Of a DNA stretch of 64,000 nt, positions 22,401 through 33,319 are shown in pieces. Numbering within the stretch: the stretch's first letter is position 1; every line of letters starts with the position of its first letter. The notes under the pieces were generated by a model. The model saw only the letters and a program-made list of their open reading frames with translations, was not told the DNA's origin and made no database searches. Source of the DNA: Paracyclopina nana (Eukaryota > Arthropoda > Copepoda > Cyclopoida > Cyclopettidae); assembly GCA_019096065.1 (NCBI GenBank), contig JAGUCH010000002.1:12660501-12724500 (forward strand), written 5' to 3'. The position numbers and the translations under genes are program-made.

Positions 22401-25400
22401 AGGGTATGGGCCGATCCGGGGTTTTGGACGGATCGGTGCCCAGTATCGAGACCAGAGTCTTTTGCGACAGCTGCAGGCGGCCAGATTTGCGGCAGAGGGA
22501 CGCGTATTTCAGCCAGGTCTTCTCATCGTCCTGGGGCTTGATCACCATCGAGCGCACCTGCAGAATACGCTGCCAGTCGTCGACCACGCGTTGGCAGCCT
22601 TGCAGCCTTTGCCACCACATTTCCTTGATGGTTTGCCTCCGCTCGGGCACCAACTTGTAGGCGATCACCTCCTCCAGCTCAGCGAGCATTTGAACGCAGA
22701 CCATCGTTGGGTAAGCCCGCTGATAGCTCTCAAGGGAGAGCGCTGTCACCTCAGTGTCGAGCATGTCACGCGTGAGATCGATGAGGTTCTGCGCTTCCGA
22801 CCAGTCCTCATAGTGTACGCACAAGACTGCCCGGTAGAAGGCTCCATCCTGGGACTCCCGCGGGAGCAGGGCAGTGGCCTGCTTCATAAACTTCCAATCC
22901 TGTTTGCTCCAGGCTGCGGCGGATGCCATTCGGGCCATTTTGAGCTTGATGTCTTGGGCAAGACCGTCCCAGTGCTCCTGAGCTTCCTCGTGCACCTGCT
23001 CCCATTCTCCAAGGGCCTCGAGGCAGCGCATCTTCTTGAGGATCAGGTCGGGATCTTTGGGAGCCTGCGAGGCCTTCCTCTTGTAGACTTCCAGGGCTTT
23101 CTCCCAGTCGTTGAGTTTCTCGTACCAATGCTCCTTGCCCTTAAGTTCTCCCTGAAGGTTCTTGTTGCCCCACTGTAGGAGGCCGGCTGCGGCCTCTTTT
23201 TGGCCCAACTTGTTGTTGATGGAAATCAGCGCTTCGAGGACGGGCACGGTGGGCTGCTTGTGGAACTCGTCCTCTTTGTAGTGCAACGCCTTGGCGTATG
23301 CTCGACACTTCATGGCTTGCTCGCCAAGAAGGATGGGGGGCAGCGGAAGAGGCCCCTTGTCACAGTGCTCCATGAACTCGGCCAGGTTGAGGATGGTCTG
23401 GGAAATCTCGGGCAGGTCGGGCTCCGTCAGGGCTTTCTCCAGACTGCTCATGAGCTCGTCTTGCTGGTTGGCATCCAGCTCAGACCAGCATGAGACAAAG
23501 GAGGCGTTGAACAGGTCCTTGGCCAGCTGGGCGTACCTTTGGGCGACGGTCCAACAAGCCCTCAAGGCGGGTGAGGGTGAGGCCTTGAGGAACTCCCTGC
23601 AGAGGCCAGCATACCACTCAAGCCAGTCGTCCTTGGACACTCGCCTCGAGACTGCCCACGCTTTGCGGAGGTCGTCAGTGGACACGGGCAGCTTGCGCAC
23701 CGTTTGCGCGCTATCCGCCGACAATTGGGGTTCTGGCGGCTCGGCTCCCCTGAGAGCCTCATAGCGGCCTCCGCGGCTGCGACGCGATTGGCTGGTGCGG
23801 CCGTCCTCGGAGTCCGTGGGGCTGCCACCCTGCAAGATGCGCGCGCACAGAAGATCGTACTCTTGGTGGCTGATCTTCTGCTTCAACAAGATCTTGTTCA
23901 CCATGGGAACAAAAATCACGTACTTCTTGCCCAGCTGGAACACCATGGCGGCAAGTGTGTCCATGGCCGTGGCCCTCAGCTCGGGAGTGGAGTCCAAGCA
24001 GCGCACAAGAGGGTGGATGATGCGGGAGGCGAACTCGGTGAAATCCAGAGACTCTGACAGCTTCTCGATGGTCTCCAAGGCTTGCTTTCGAATCTCGATG
24101 GGGATGTCGTGCGAGTCGAAGAGCTTCACGATGGGAGGCAGGAACAAGTGGAGGTAATCAGCCAGAGTGCTGCCAAACTTTTGGATGGCAATCAGCAGCT
24201 TGCCAGTCACTTGACGATCCCTGCTGGTGTCGTGCATGAGGACATGCAGGATTTGAGGGATGAGCTGCGGTAGATAGATCTTGAACTCTGACCCCAAGGC
24301 TGTCGAGATGTTCTCCACGAGTAGAATAATGGTGGGCTGCAGAGGGGAATCGACGCTCCAGAACTCCATGATTAGGTCAAAGATGCTGTCTAGGTAGTTC
24401 CTTATATGCTAAAACAAAAAAAAATGAAGGTGAACCGAAGCAGTGCGGGCAAGTTAGCTTTAAAAAGGCCTAAAAACTGAAATTTGGTAGACCAGAAATA
24501 TCATGAATGCAAAAAATAGCTTAAAAAGACCTAAAAACTGAAATTTGGACGACCAGAAATATCATGAATGCAAAAAATAGCTAAAAAAGGCCTAAAAACT
24601 GAAATTTGGCCAACCAGAAATATCATTAATGCAAAAATAGCTTAAAAAGACCTAAAAACTGAAATTTGGCCGAGAACTCAAACCAATTTTCAGCTTAGAT
24701 CTTAATACCCAGTTCAACAAAAGTGCAGTTAGCCCACTTTTATTTGAACCATATCTTAATTTTTGATGGAATATTTTTTAGCATTTATTCTTTAAAATTA
24801 AAAGTGGAAATATGATCATGCAACCTTTTCTTTCATTAAAATTATCTCATCTTGAATAAACGAATATAATTTGGGTAATGAAGCGTCAAAAATTGATAAA
24901 ACTTTAAAAAACCTCTTATAATATTTAATATGCTTAAAAATGATTATCTAGCTCTGACCATCTTGTTCTTACAAAGCCTATCTAAATCTATTTTCAATTA
25001 AGTTGCTCCAAAGCTTAATGAAAAAAAAAAGCCTTTTTGGAATTGAAATGAAATTTGATAGGGTTAGTTTGAATTGCAAGGATTTAAAGAAACATTGGCT
25101 TACATTACGTTAGTCAAGGTGTTTGGCTTAAGCATCATTACAACCTAATCAAATATGAGCCACATGTTTAAATATAGGATTATACACCTCTATTAGCTAC
25201 CCCCAACATTTCAAAAATTGCTAAAATTTAATTTATAAAAGCTTCTTTGGCCTTTCAGTTTTTTGCTAGAGATGCCTTTTTTGCGGTCCGGTTTATCACA
25301 AACAATGTTCCCTAGATCCCTAGAATCATATGATTCGTTGGCTTAGAGGTTGAGCGTTGGCGCACTATTCAGGTGATCTGATTTTGATTCTTGGTCGAGC

Positions 25401-28400
25401 CTTGCTTTTTTCTATTCTGGTCATATGAAATAGATGGCGCAAGGATCAAGCAAGGTATAATGAGGATTATCCACTTATAGATGGATAATGTTCATTATCC
25501 TCCTCTGAGTCAAACAGCAAAAATCATGGAAATTATGAGTTTGGAACCTATGTACTGCTCAGCCGACTCAGCCAATAGTAATAAAGATGCGCTCATTTTC
25601 TCTCGTAAAGTTACTTAGGTTAGAATTTAAGTCATTGCAAGCGGACTCAGACTGAATATTTTGCTATATAACTAACTCGAAATTTTTGAAAATTACATCT
25701 AATAGTATTACAAGTACTCCAAAAGAGCCTTATTTTTGTTTCTGACTATAGAATAAGCCTTGCATTTGAGCGTAAGAAAGCAAAGAGGGAGCTCATGTCT
25801 CGCTTTTCCAAAAAATTCTCCGCTGATCTTGGACCCCTAAAGGCAGCATTATTTCCTATTGCTTTCTTACATAATATGAGCTGTAATTTGACGACATTAG
25901 TAAAATGAACGAGATTTTAGAGAATTTGCTTTTTGCTACAAACATTATTCATATGCAAGCACAAAAGGCGATTCTTTGAGAAATTTACAAATGGGTTTAT
26001 TTTTCACCATTTTCGAAAATACTCCACGGCCATGGGTTAAAAAAGCAAAAAAAAAAAAAAAAACCACCGCGATTTGCCATTGCTGCGGCGCATTTGCCTA
26101 GCATTTGAGCGTAAGAATATAAAGAGGGAGGTCATTTCCCGCGTTTCAAAAAATTCCTCCACTGATCTTGAGACCCCAAAATACAGCATCATTTCCTATC
26201 GCCTTCAATGAAAAACTGAAGATATTGTAGCCTCAACCAAAATATGAGCTGTCATTTGATGACATTCGTAAAAAGTACCAGATTTTAGAGAATTTGCTTT
26301 TTGCCACAAACATAGTTCAAATGGACAATGAGATCTAGGGTGAATATGCCATGCACAAACGGTGATTTTTTCACCTTATAACATTCCTTATGTAATGGGG
26401 TTATTTTCACCATTTTCGAAAATACAGCGTAGGATTCAAGAAAAATGCAAAAAAAAACTTGATTTCCCATAGCTAGGCCGCTACGGGGTACTGGTTACCG
26501 TCGACGACTAGTTACGAGAAGGATAAATTGGCCAAAGGGAGTTTTTTTGCGACAACTACAAGGCGAATTTTGGCTAAAATCGGATTGAGGCAGTGAAAGT
26601 TTAGGCTTATGCATTTCTAGCTTTGCCACAGATAAAACTCACAAACTTTCCGAAGTAGAGCCGAAAAAGTATTCGAGGCAATGCAATGCAGCAAAAGTTG
26701 ACTTTAAAACACAAACTAGCAGAAAACGGCATTGTCAGCCACATTTTTTGGGGTATATTAGCTTGAATTTTGATGGAAAAAAACTTGTCTCAAGAGTCTT
26801 GAAATCACTTTTTTAAGCGAGTGATCTCGATATTTTCGTCAAATGTAGAAAAATATGCAAAAAAATGCGGAAAAAATGCTCATTTCTTGTGCGTTAGAAA
26901 CGCGATTAACGTTATATGCGTTAGTTAAAAAAAATAACATTCACCTGTCTAACGATGGAAATGAGGCCTCCAAGCTGTTGAAAGAGGAAGTCTCTGAAGG
27001 TGTCCTCTGAGCTACGGATGACATTCAGCATCGAAGGGATCACCTGTGCAATGTACTGGACGGACTTGATGCCAAGAGCTTTAAAAATGAAGGTAACAGC
27101 CTTCACGACCTCGGTGTGGTGCCTGGCAAGGGTTGGATCCCTGATTATTTTCATGAGGGTAGCTATAGCCACCGAGGGGTAAAAGTCATCCAGGGTTCCT
27201 CCAGTGCCCATGTGCACCAGCATCTCGCTCGGACTCATCTCATAGCTCTGCTCCATTTCGGTGGTGGAGTCGTTGATTGGGATGAGCGGGGCGATTTGGA
27301 AGGAAGCCGTGTCAATCTGGCCGGTGTTCATCTTGTGCTTGTATGGGTCCAGCGAGCCAAGTAGTCCAAGCAGCCTCAACGTTTGGCTTCGGATGGCAGG
27401 ACGCTGTTCAGTCCTCAAAAATCCCAGGAGCGTATCCAACAAGGTGGGATATCTGGAGTATGGAGTCACCACAGCTCCGGTGCTCTCCACCAATTGGGCC
27501 AAGGTCCAAAGGCTCACCTCTCGCTTTTGAGACGAAGAAGCATCGTTCAAAATGTCAAGCAAGATGGGTAGGAGGTCATTGACATATTTGGTCATGAGGG
27601 TTCCGCCAACTTGGGCAAGGTCTCCAATCGCGCTGAGGACACTCGTGATTACCATGGGATTCGACTCACTCTCCCTAAGCTTGGGAATGAGCACGTTGAG
27701 GATGGGCTCCACATAGGGCCTGATGAGGGTCGGCGAGTTGGCAACAAGGTGTCCCAGAATCCGAGCACTTTGCTCCTTGTTTCGGCCGATGCCACTCCGG
27801 TCAAGCTCGGTCAAAAGTTGGAGCAAAGTGTTCCGCAAGGATGGCATGATATAGGCAGGATTGAGAATTGACAGCCGTCCAATGATGCACATGGTGAGCT
27901 CCCTGATTTCAAACTGCTCGTCATTCAAGGCCACGAATAAGGCCGACAGGTTTTCCGCCTGAGCGAGGTGGTAGTCGAAGCACTCGTCAAGGCACTCCAT
28001 GACACAATAACGGATGTCAGCATCAAGGTCAGTGATACCGACGATGAGTAGCTTGGCCAGGACTTCATTGACCGTCGACTGGACAGCTGCGGACTTGCGG
28101 CCAGCAAGGCCGAGCAGGGTTCCCCGCAATAGTGAGGAGCACGTTCGCACTGCCTCCAGCCTGATGAGCTTCTCTTCGGAGTGAAGATAATTGTCAGCGC
28201 AGTGCCTCACGAATTGCAGGAGCGAGTGGCCTTCAAAATCGAAGGTGCCCAAGGTGCGGAGGCCGAGAACTATGGAAGCTGTGTCAGGGGCCTCTCCGCT
28301 GCTGTTGTTAGCTGGAGGAAGGCCAGGAACAACACCCAAGTGTGAGGGGGAAATCAAGTGCTTGGGCGTTCCAGGATGCCTGAATGGCTGTTGCATGAGA

Positions 28401-30317
28401 ATGAGGGAGAGGATTTTTAGCAGCCCCTCTGCTATCTCCTTCTTGAAGGCTGGAATATAGAGGGCTAGCTTGTAGAGTGCTGTGGTCAAGGCTGGACTAA
28501 GACCAGCGCTCAGCATCGAGTCCAACATGGCGGACACTTCGTGCTTAATGCCCTGTCTGACGGCCCTTGCCAGCATGCTGATGCACGCGAACACGGCCGG
28601 GTCGATGGCCAAAGGCTTTTTGGCCTTGGCGGATCCGTCCTTTGCTGGAAGACACTGTCGAATATGACTGAGTACATTCCTCAAATAAGGGTGAATATCT
28701 GCCCCGGTGGCCACTGCTAACAATCCTATAGCTATGTAAGCGTTGGAGGGCTCCTTTCCCTGCAGCAGCTTGTCCATGTAAGCCATCGTGGACTTGAGAA
28801 AAATGGACACGTATACATCCCTCTTCAGGGCTGCCAATTTGGGCAGAATGAGTAACAGAGCTTTTTGCACGGGTGCGCTTCGGGACAGCTCCTTATTGTG
28901 CGCAATGTCCAAGACGAATTGGCAAACTTTGTCATAATGCTCAATTAGCATTTGCCTCAGCTGAAGAATGAAACAAGTTAGTAATATCGGTAAATTTAAG
29001 AATTTGTCAACTTGAGCATACCAGAGCACTCTCGACAATTTGCTCCCTCCCCACGGGAACTGAGCCGAACCAGTTGAAAGGGATTTGGGTGACATTGGTA
29101 GTTGAAGCTCTGGAGTGACGATTGAGACCGCTTTGGTAGTAACGTCTCATAGCTCCACCAAGGCTTGCCATGCTATGGTGCTTATCTGATCCAGTGATGG
29201 AGAGGATTCCAAGAGGAGACGAAGAGGATTCGTTGGAGGAACCTTCTGATGCTCCGTGATTCCTTCTCTGCGGGTTGGTGGTGTTGGGGATCATGTCCTG
29301 CAACTCCCGATTGACCCTCTCCCAATCAGCATTGGCACAACGCAGGAGCTCAGCCATGACAAGTAGAGCACCGTGAATTCTATCCTCGCGAGCTCGGCCT
29401 CCACTGCTCGAAATTTCGACCTCCGCAAGGCTCGAGACAGCAGTATCGTAGCACTGACGGTACCAACTCTGTGAAATTGAAACATCTATAATCAATAAAA
29501 GCTCCACTTTTCAGGCGAAAATAATAGCTACCAAATGCTGGTGTTTCGACTGCTTTGCGGTTTCTCGTTGGGTGGTGACAATGAGGGCAGCTCTCAAAGC
29601 ATAGACAGCCGATTCTCGCAGCGCTGGACGACTATCCTTGATGGGGTTGAAGATGACATCGAAGAATGTGCCAACGTTCTGGAAGAAGAAAGTGGGCATG
29701 CACGAGGCAATTTCCCGGAGGACCAGCACTGCCGCATATCGTCGCATGTCACCCCTTTGCAAATCGCCTCCAGCTTGAGCTTGTCGACCAGAACTGGCGT
29801 CGGTGTATCCACCCGCAGGGTTGTCACCTTGCAGCACCTCAAACGCTCGCTTCACCTCGTGTGCGATAAGCTGGAACTTCAAATTGGCCGTGTAGGTGCC
29901 CGACACTTGCGTCAACCTGGCCAAGGCCTTGGCTGACAGCTCGATGACAGCAGGATCAGTGGAATTGGCAAGGCAAGTGTTGCAAAGAAAATTGCCAAAT
30001 CGCGAAATCCTCGTGTCAGTCTTGCAAACGTCAACGAGATCCAGTGCGTTGATGAGGGCGACAATGGCAAGAACGCCACCGAGCTTGGCACTGGCATCAC
30101 CCTTGACAGTGTCCAACATATGCTTGGTGATGTAGTCCAGCACTGCATTGAGGTTATCAGCAGGAACTTCTCGCAGGTCGACAGAAACATAGCTGAACAT
30201 CTCTCTGGCAGCTTTGTGTCGAGTTTCTTCGCTTTTGGATCTGAGGTCGGCCACCAGCCTCTGGACAGTTTGCTGTTGGCTTGGAGTCACCGACGGTCCA
30301 AACGCCGAAGACGCCAT
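16412..30317 (-). CDS. MTOR: Serine/threonine kinase TOR (mTOR orthologue)
   Basis: Five exons on the minus strand: 29532-30317, 29022-29468, 26945-28960, 21658-24408 and 16412-18250. All four introns are phase 0 and the total is 2612 residues (human 2549). The N-terminal two thirds are HEAT repeats, followed by the FAT domain (exons 3-4). The last exon (residues 2001-2612) has the FRB segment ([20 protein letters not shown]), kinase motifs ([15 protein letters not shown], catalytic loop GLGDRHPSN, metal-binding HIDFGD) and an intact FATC ending [12 protein letters not shown] is the catalytic subunit of TORC1 and TORC2 and controls growth in response to nutrients. A low-complexity Ala/Ser/Asn/Gln insert lies between the kinase and FATC domains. 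Introns 3 (2.5 kb) and 4 (3.4 kb) are repeat-rich; introns 1 and 2 are 63 and 61 bp. Confidence 0.97.
18490..19975. repeat. Candidate inverted-repeat element in TOR intron 4
   Basis: A segment at 18490-18562 (GATGATTTAGACGGCTTAG, then CTTTGTCATC) reappears in reverse complement at about 19895-19975. Inside, a second pair is inverted: 18625-18670 (CCGCAAAAATCCGTTCAGT) against 19143-19215. The region looks like nested non-autonomous transposon remnants. No transposase frame is present, and exact ends and target duplications could not be fixed. Confidence 0.45.
18684..18910. repeat. Dispersed repeat, copy 1
   Basis: Shares blocks in the same order with 30586-30888: TGGGAGTTGAG, GTCGAG, TTTTTTAGGGCGA and, near the end, CCCAGTTTTTT. 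The copies are clearly diverged and of different length. No coding potential is seen. Confidence 0.5.
20110..21330. mobile_element. Non-autonomous DNA-transposon-like element with ~90-bp terminal inverted repeats
   Basis: The left end (20110-20205, with AACCGAATTTCCTTGTGAGT) pairs with the reverse complement of the right end (about 21235-21330, with ACTCACGAGGAAATTCGGTT). Internal segments are also inverted: CGATTGGAACCAAATTTGGA near 20277 against TTCCAAATTGGTTCCAATCG near 20486. The motif AGGGATATTTTTTACT recurs in both orientations between 20590 and 21230. The element has no transposase and looks like a foldback or MITE-type insertion in TOR intron 4. No target-site duplication was resolved. 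Confidence 0.6.
24456..24690. repeat. Tandem repeat, ~61-bp unit, about 3.7 copies
   Basis: A unit containing CTAAAAACTGAAATTTGG and CCAGAAATATCAT repeats with spacings of 61, 61 and 60 bp. It begins about 50 bp inside TOR intron 3, on the donor side for the minus-strand gene. Confidence 0.85.
25171..25586 (+). repeat. SINE-like dispersed repeat with tRNA-like segment, copy A
   Basis: Matches 46379-47034 over most of its length (AATATAGGATTAT at the start, GCCAATAGTA near the end). A tRNA-like part at 25338-25405 has an A-box-like GGCTTAGAGGTTGAGCG and a B-box-like TTTTGATTCTTGG. This suggests a tRNA-derived SINE. The pol III boxes are degraded, so it is probably an old copy. Confidence 0.55.
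25760..26427. repeat. Direct duplication in TOR intron 3
   Basis: 25760-26031 and 26100-26427 are diverged direct copies. Both start GCATTTGAGCGTAAGAA, share AGATTTTAGAGAATTTGCTT and end CATTTTCGAAAATAC. Copy 2 is longer through internal insertions. A run of about 19 A residues lies between them, near 26048-26066. No coding potential is seen. Confidence 0.7.
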
Positions 30318-31232
30318 TTTGATTTGCGAGATTGTTTTCGAGGCCTCGGAGTCCGATGATTAAAAAGCTGACACTTACGAAACCGGATTGATGAGTATGA
30401 TGCGCACTAACTGATGCGCTGGCTGAACGGTGAGCAGAAATAAGGACGCAACAGCTGACATTTGTTTACTCACGGAACTTTTGCTATTGGGCATCGCGCA
30501 ATTTTCACCCAACCACGATACAACAAACGTAAAGGCGTAAACGTCAATAGACAGCAGTATCATAACAAAGACATACCATCTACCGACTTTTTTGAAGAAA
30601 TACTTGGGAGTTGAGTTCATAGTCATGTTTTGCTTAGATGAGTCGAGCCAATTTTTTTAGGGCGAATGATTATTATTATTGGTTACTTTTTTTACTTATG
30701 CGTAGCATCAGGACTCTTAACATCTTGATATTAAGTGTCTCGTGTTTAATATTGATTTAAAACCATTCTATTATACTGTCATGATGTAATCCTTTAAAAA
30801 TATTGATTACACTTAATTGCTTGGGTCTTTATTTCGAACTACTTCTTGAGTTGCAAAAACGCGGTAACCCAGTTTTTTTTACTAGAGTAGTGTCAGCTGA
30901 AAATCCCAAAAGTTGCCCATAAAGGCCATTGGGATCGCCCTTCATCAATGTTATTGTTATGATACAATTGTGAATACAAAAGCATACTCAAGACTCGAAA
31001 AAGTGCGTTTAAACCTAAGATCGAATCAGGGGCCATTTTAAAGTCTTCTAAAGTTGTTGTATCAAGAGCAGTAGATTTTGATGAGAGTATCTCGCTCTTA
31101 ACAACACCTGAACTTTTTGGGAACAAATTTACTAAGGTGCAGCTCAAACTAGAGCACTGAATTTTGATGAGAGTATCTAGTTCTCAACAACAGCTGAACT
31201 TTTTTTGGAAAAAATTTGCTAAGTATTCAGCA
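30318..31232. other. TOR upstream region with dispersed repeat copy 2 (30586-30888)
   Basis: The TOR promoter must lie at the left of this region; no TATA box is seen. At 30586-30888 is the second copy of the repeat found at 18684-18910, in the same orientation. A further duplicated phrase (TTTTGATGAGAGTATCT, at about 31076 and 31163) lies just before the minisatellite. No gene is supported. Confidence 0.5.
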
Positions 31233-31712
31233 CATTGGCTCATAGCATGTTGTCACATAGCTTATTGTCAAATGGCATATTGTCTCATAGCACATTGTTA
31301 CATGGCAAATTGGCTCATAGCTTATTGTCCCATAGCAAATTGTCTCACATTAATTTGTCTCATAGCAATTCGTCACAAAGCATACTGTTCCATAGAAAAT
31401 TGTCTCATAGGATTTTTTGGCTCATAGTGTGACAATTTGTTATGAGACAATTTGCTATGGAACAATCTGCTAGATGACTCAATGTTACGAGACAATATTC
31501 TATGAGACAATATGCTATGTGACAATATGCTATGTGACAACATGCTATGAGCCAATGTGTTATGAGCCTATGTGCTATGGGACAATATGCTATGTGACAA
31601 TAAGCTATGTGACAATATGCTATGAGACAATTTGCTATGGGACAATTTGCCATGGGCCATTGTTCTATGTGACAATATGCTATGTGACAAATGCCTTTGT
31701 GACAATTTGCTT
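31233..31712. repeat. 15-bp minisatellite, palindromic array 1
   Basis: Diverged copies of a 15-bp unit, consensus ATGCTATGAGACAAT or its complement. From 31233 to about 31429 the unit runs in one orientation (CATAGCATATTGTC); from about 31430 to 31712 it runs in the other (GACAATATGCTATG). The two arms are therefore complementary and could form a long imperfect hairpin. The 15-bp period keeps frames open on both strands, which explains the spurious five-residue-repeat ORFs. Confidence 0.9.
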
Positions 31713-31726
31713 TCCTTAGTACAAAC

Positions 31727-32264
31727 AATATAGCCTTGTTACCTCATTAGCTATGGAACATTCTAATATGTTCCAAGAATATAAAATTAATAATTTGCAA
31801 TTGTTTTGTAAAACTGGACACATGGGCATAGCCTAAAATTGTGTCATTAAATCTGTATGTAGTAAGTGCAATATTCTGAATTTTGAAAATCTATGTATGA
31901 AATGGTAGCATTTTTTCTAGCATGCGCCTGCAAACCTTCTATTTCCAGAGTAATATGCAAAAATTGGATCCTAGTCTTTTTCATTAAAACTGAGCAAGCA
32001 GTGCATCGTACTCATTCTATTTACAATTCTGTAGACACCTAGCAAGTTATATTACTAATCACTATTGCCATATCTGTCCAATAAACATATAGTAATGCAC
32101 TCTGCTATGATCAACGACCAAAAATATTCCAATTTTAACTTTAAGAATATACTTTTGTAGGCTACGCGCATGTGTCCAGCTTTACAAAAAATTGCAAATT
32201 AATAGTTTTATATTCTTGGAACATAACAAAATGTTCCATAGCCAATAAGGCTACAAGGTTATAT
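31727..32264. repeat. ~110-bp inverted repeat pair around a ~310-bp core
   Basis: 31727-31840 (GCTATGGAACATTCTAATAT, TTCCAAGAATATAAAA, TGGACACATG) matches the reverse complement of 32153-32264 at what looks like better than 80 percent identity. The core between them has no coding frame. The minisatellite palindromes lie on both sides. A further partial copy of the TGGACACATGCGCGTAGCC end is at about 33246-33270. Confidence 0.75.
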
Positions 32265-32293
32265 AATACTTACTGATTTGAAAAAAGGACCTT

Positions 32294-33116
32294 GTCTCAT
32301 AGCATATTGTCACATACCATAATGTCCCATAGCATATTGTCACATACCATAATGTCCCATAGCATATGGGCTCTTAGCAAATTGTCACATAGCATATTGG
32401 CTCATAGCAAATTGTCTCATAGCAAATTGTCTCATAGGCATTTGTCTCATAGACATTTGTCACATAGCATATTGTCTCATTGCATATTGTCTCATAGCAT
32501 ATTGTCACATAGCACAATGTCACATAGCTTATTGGCTCATAGCAAATTGTCACATAACAAATTGTCTCATAGCAAATTGTCTCATAGGCATTTGTCACAT
32601 AGCAAATTGTCTCATCGGATATAATGCTACGTGACAACATGCTATGAGACAATATGCATATTAGCATGCTTAGTTAAATTGGCTTTTTTATAATTTGCTA
32701 TGTGCCAATATCCTATGAAACATTATGCTATGAGCCAAAATGCTATGTGACAAATTGCTATGAGACATTATGCTATGAGACATTATGCTATGAGCCAAAA
32801 TGCTATGAGCCAATATGCTATGAGACATTATGCTATGAGCCAAAATGCTATGTGACAATTTGCTATGTGACAGTATGGTATGAGACATTATGCTATGTGA
32901 CATTATGCTATGAGACAATATGCTATGAGACATTATGCTATGAGACATTATGCTATGAGACATTATGCTATGGGACATTATGCTATGGGACTATATCCTA
33001 TGAGACAATATGCTATGAGACAAATGCCTATGTGACAATTTACTATGAGCCAATTTGCTATGGGACATTATGCTATGAGACAAATGCTATGGGAAAGAAT
33101 GCTATGTGACATTATG
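32294..33116. repeat. 15-bp minisatellite, palindromic array 2
   Basis: The same 15-bp unit as array 1. The first arm (32294-32620) is in the CATAGCATATTGTC orientation and the second (about 32622-33116) in the opposite one, with the switch near 32621. The two palindromic arrays flank the 31727-32264 inverted repeat, giving a nested foldback structure about 1.9 kb long. Confidence 0.9.
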
Positions 33117-33319
33117 TGTGGGCCCATGTTGCCTGATGTAGCACAGAATGTTACTTTATATTTATTAATGCGGCCATATATTATGGGACATCGTAATGTG
33201 TGACAATTTAGAGGACTATCTTGGTAGAAATTTTGACTTTTTTCATGGAGCTGGACACATGCGCGTAGCCCTTTTGTATGTATTGTTCTAAAACATGGAT
33301 GATTTACAAGTTTATGTTT

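Noticed and set aside
21832-23178. 448-codon plus-strand open frame
   Set aside because: It is antisense to conserved TOR exon 4 and has no recognisable protein signature.
25338-25405. tRNA gene
   Set aside because: A- and B-box-like sequences are present but the cloverleaf is not intact and the segment lies in a dispersed repeat, so it is a SINE head.
31164-33116. Open frames with five-residue repeats such as MSHSILSHS and CYETI on both strands
   Set aside because: They are by-products of the 15-bp minisatellite, whose period is a multiple of three and leaves frames open in both directions.
31233-33116. Possible CRISPR array
   Set aside because: Units are contiguous 15-bp copies without unique spacers, in both orientations, in a eukaryotic genome.
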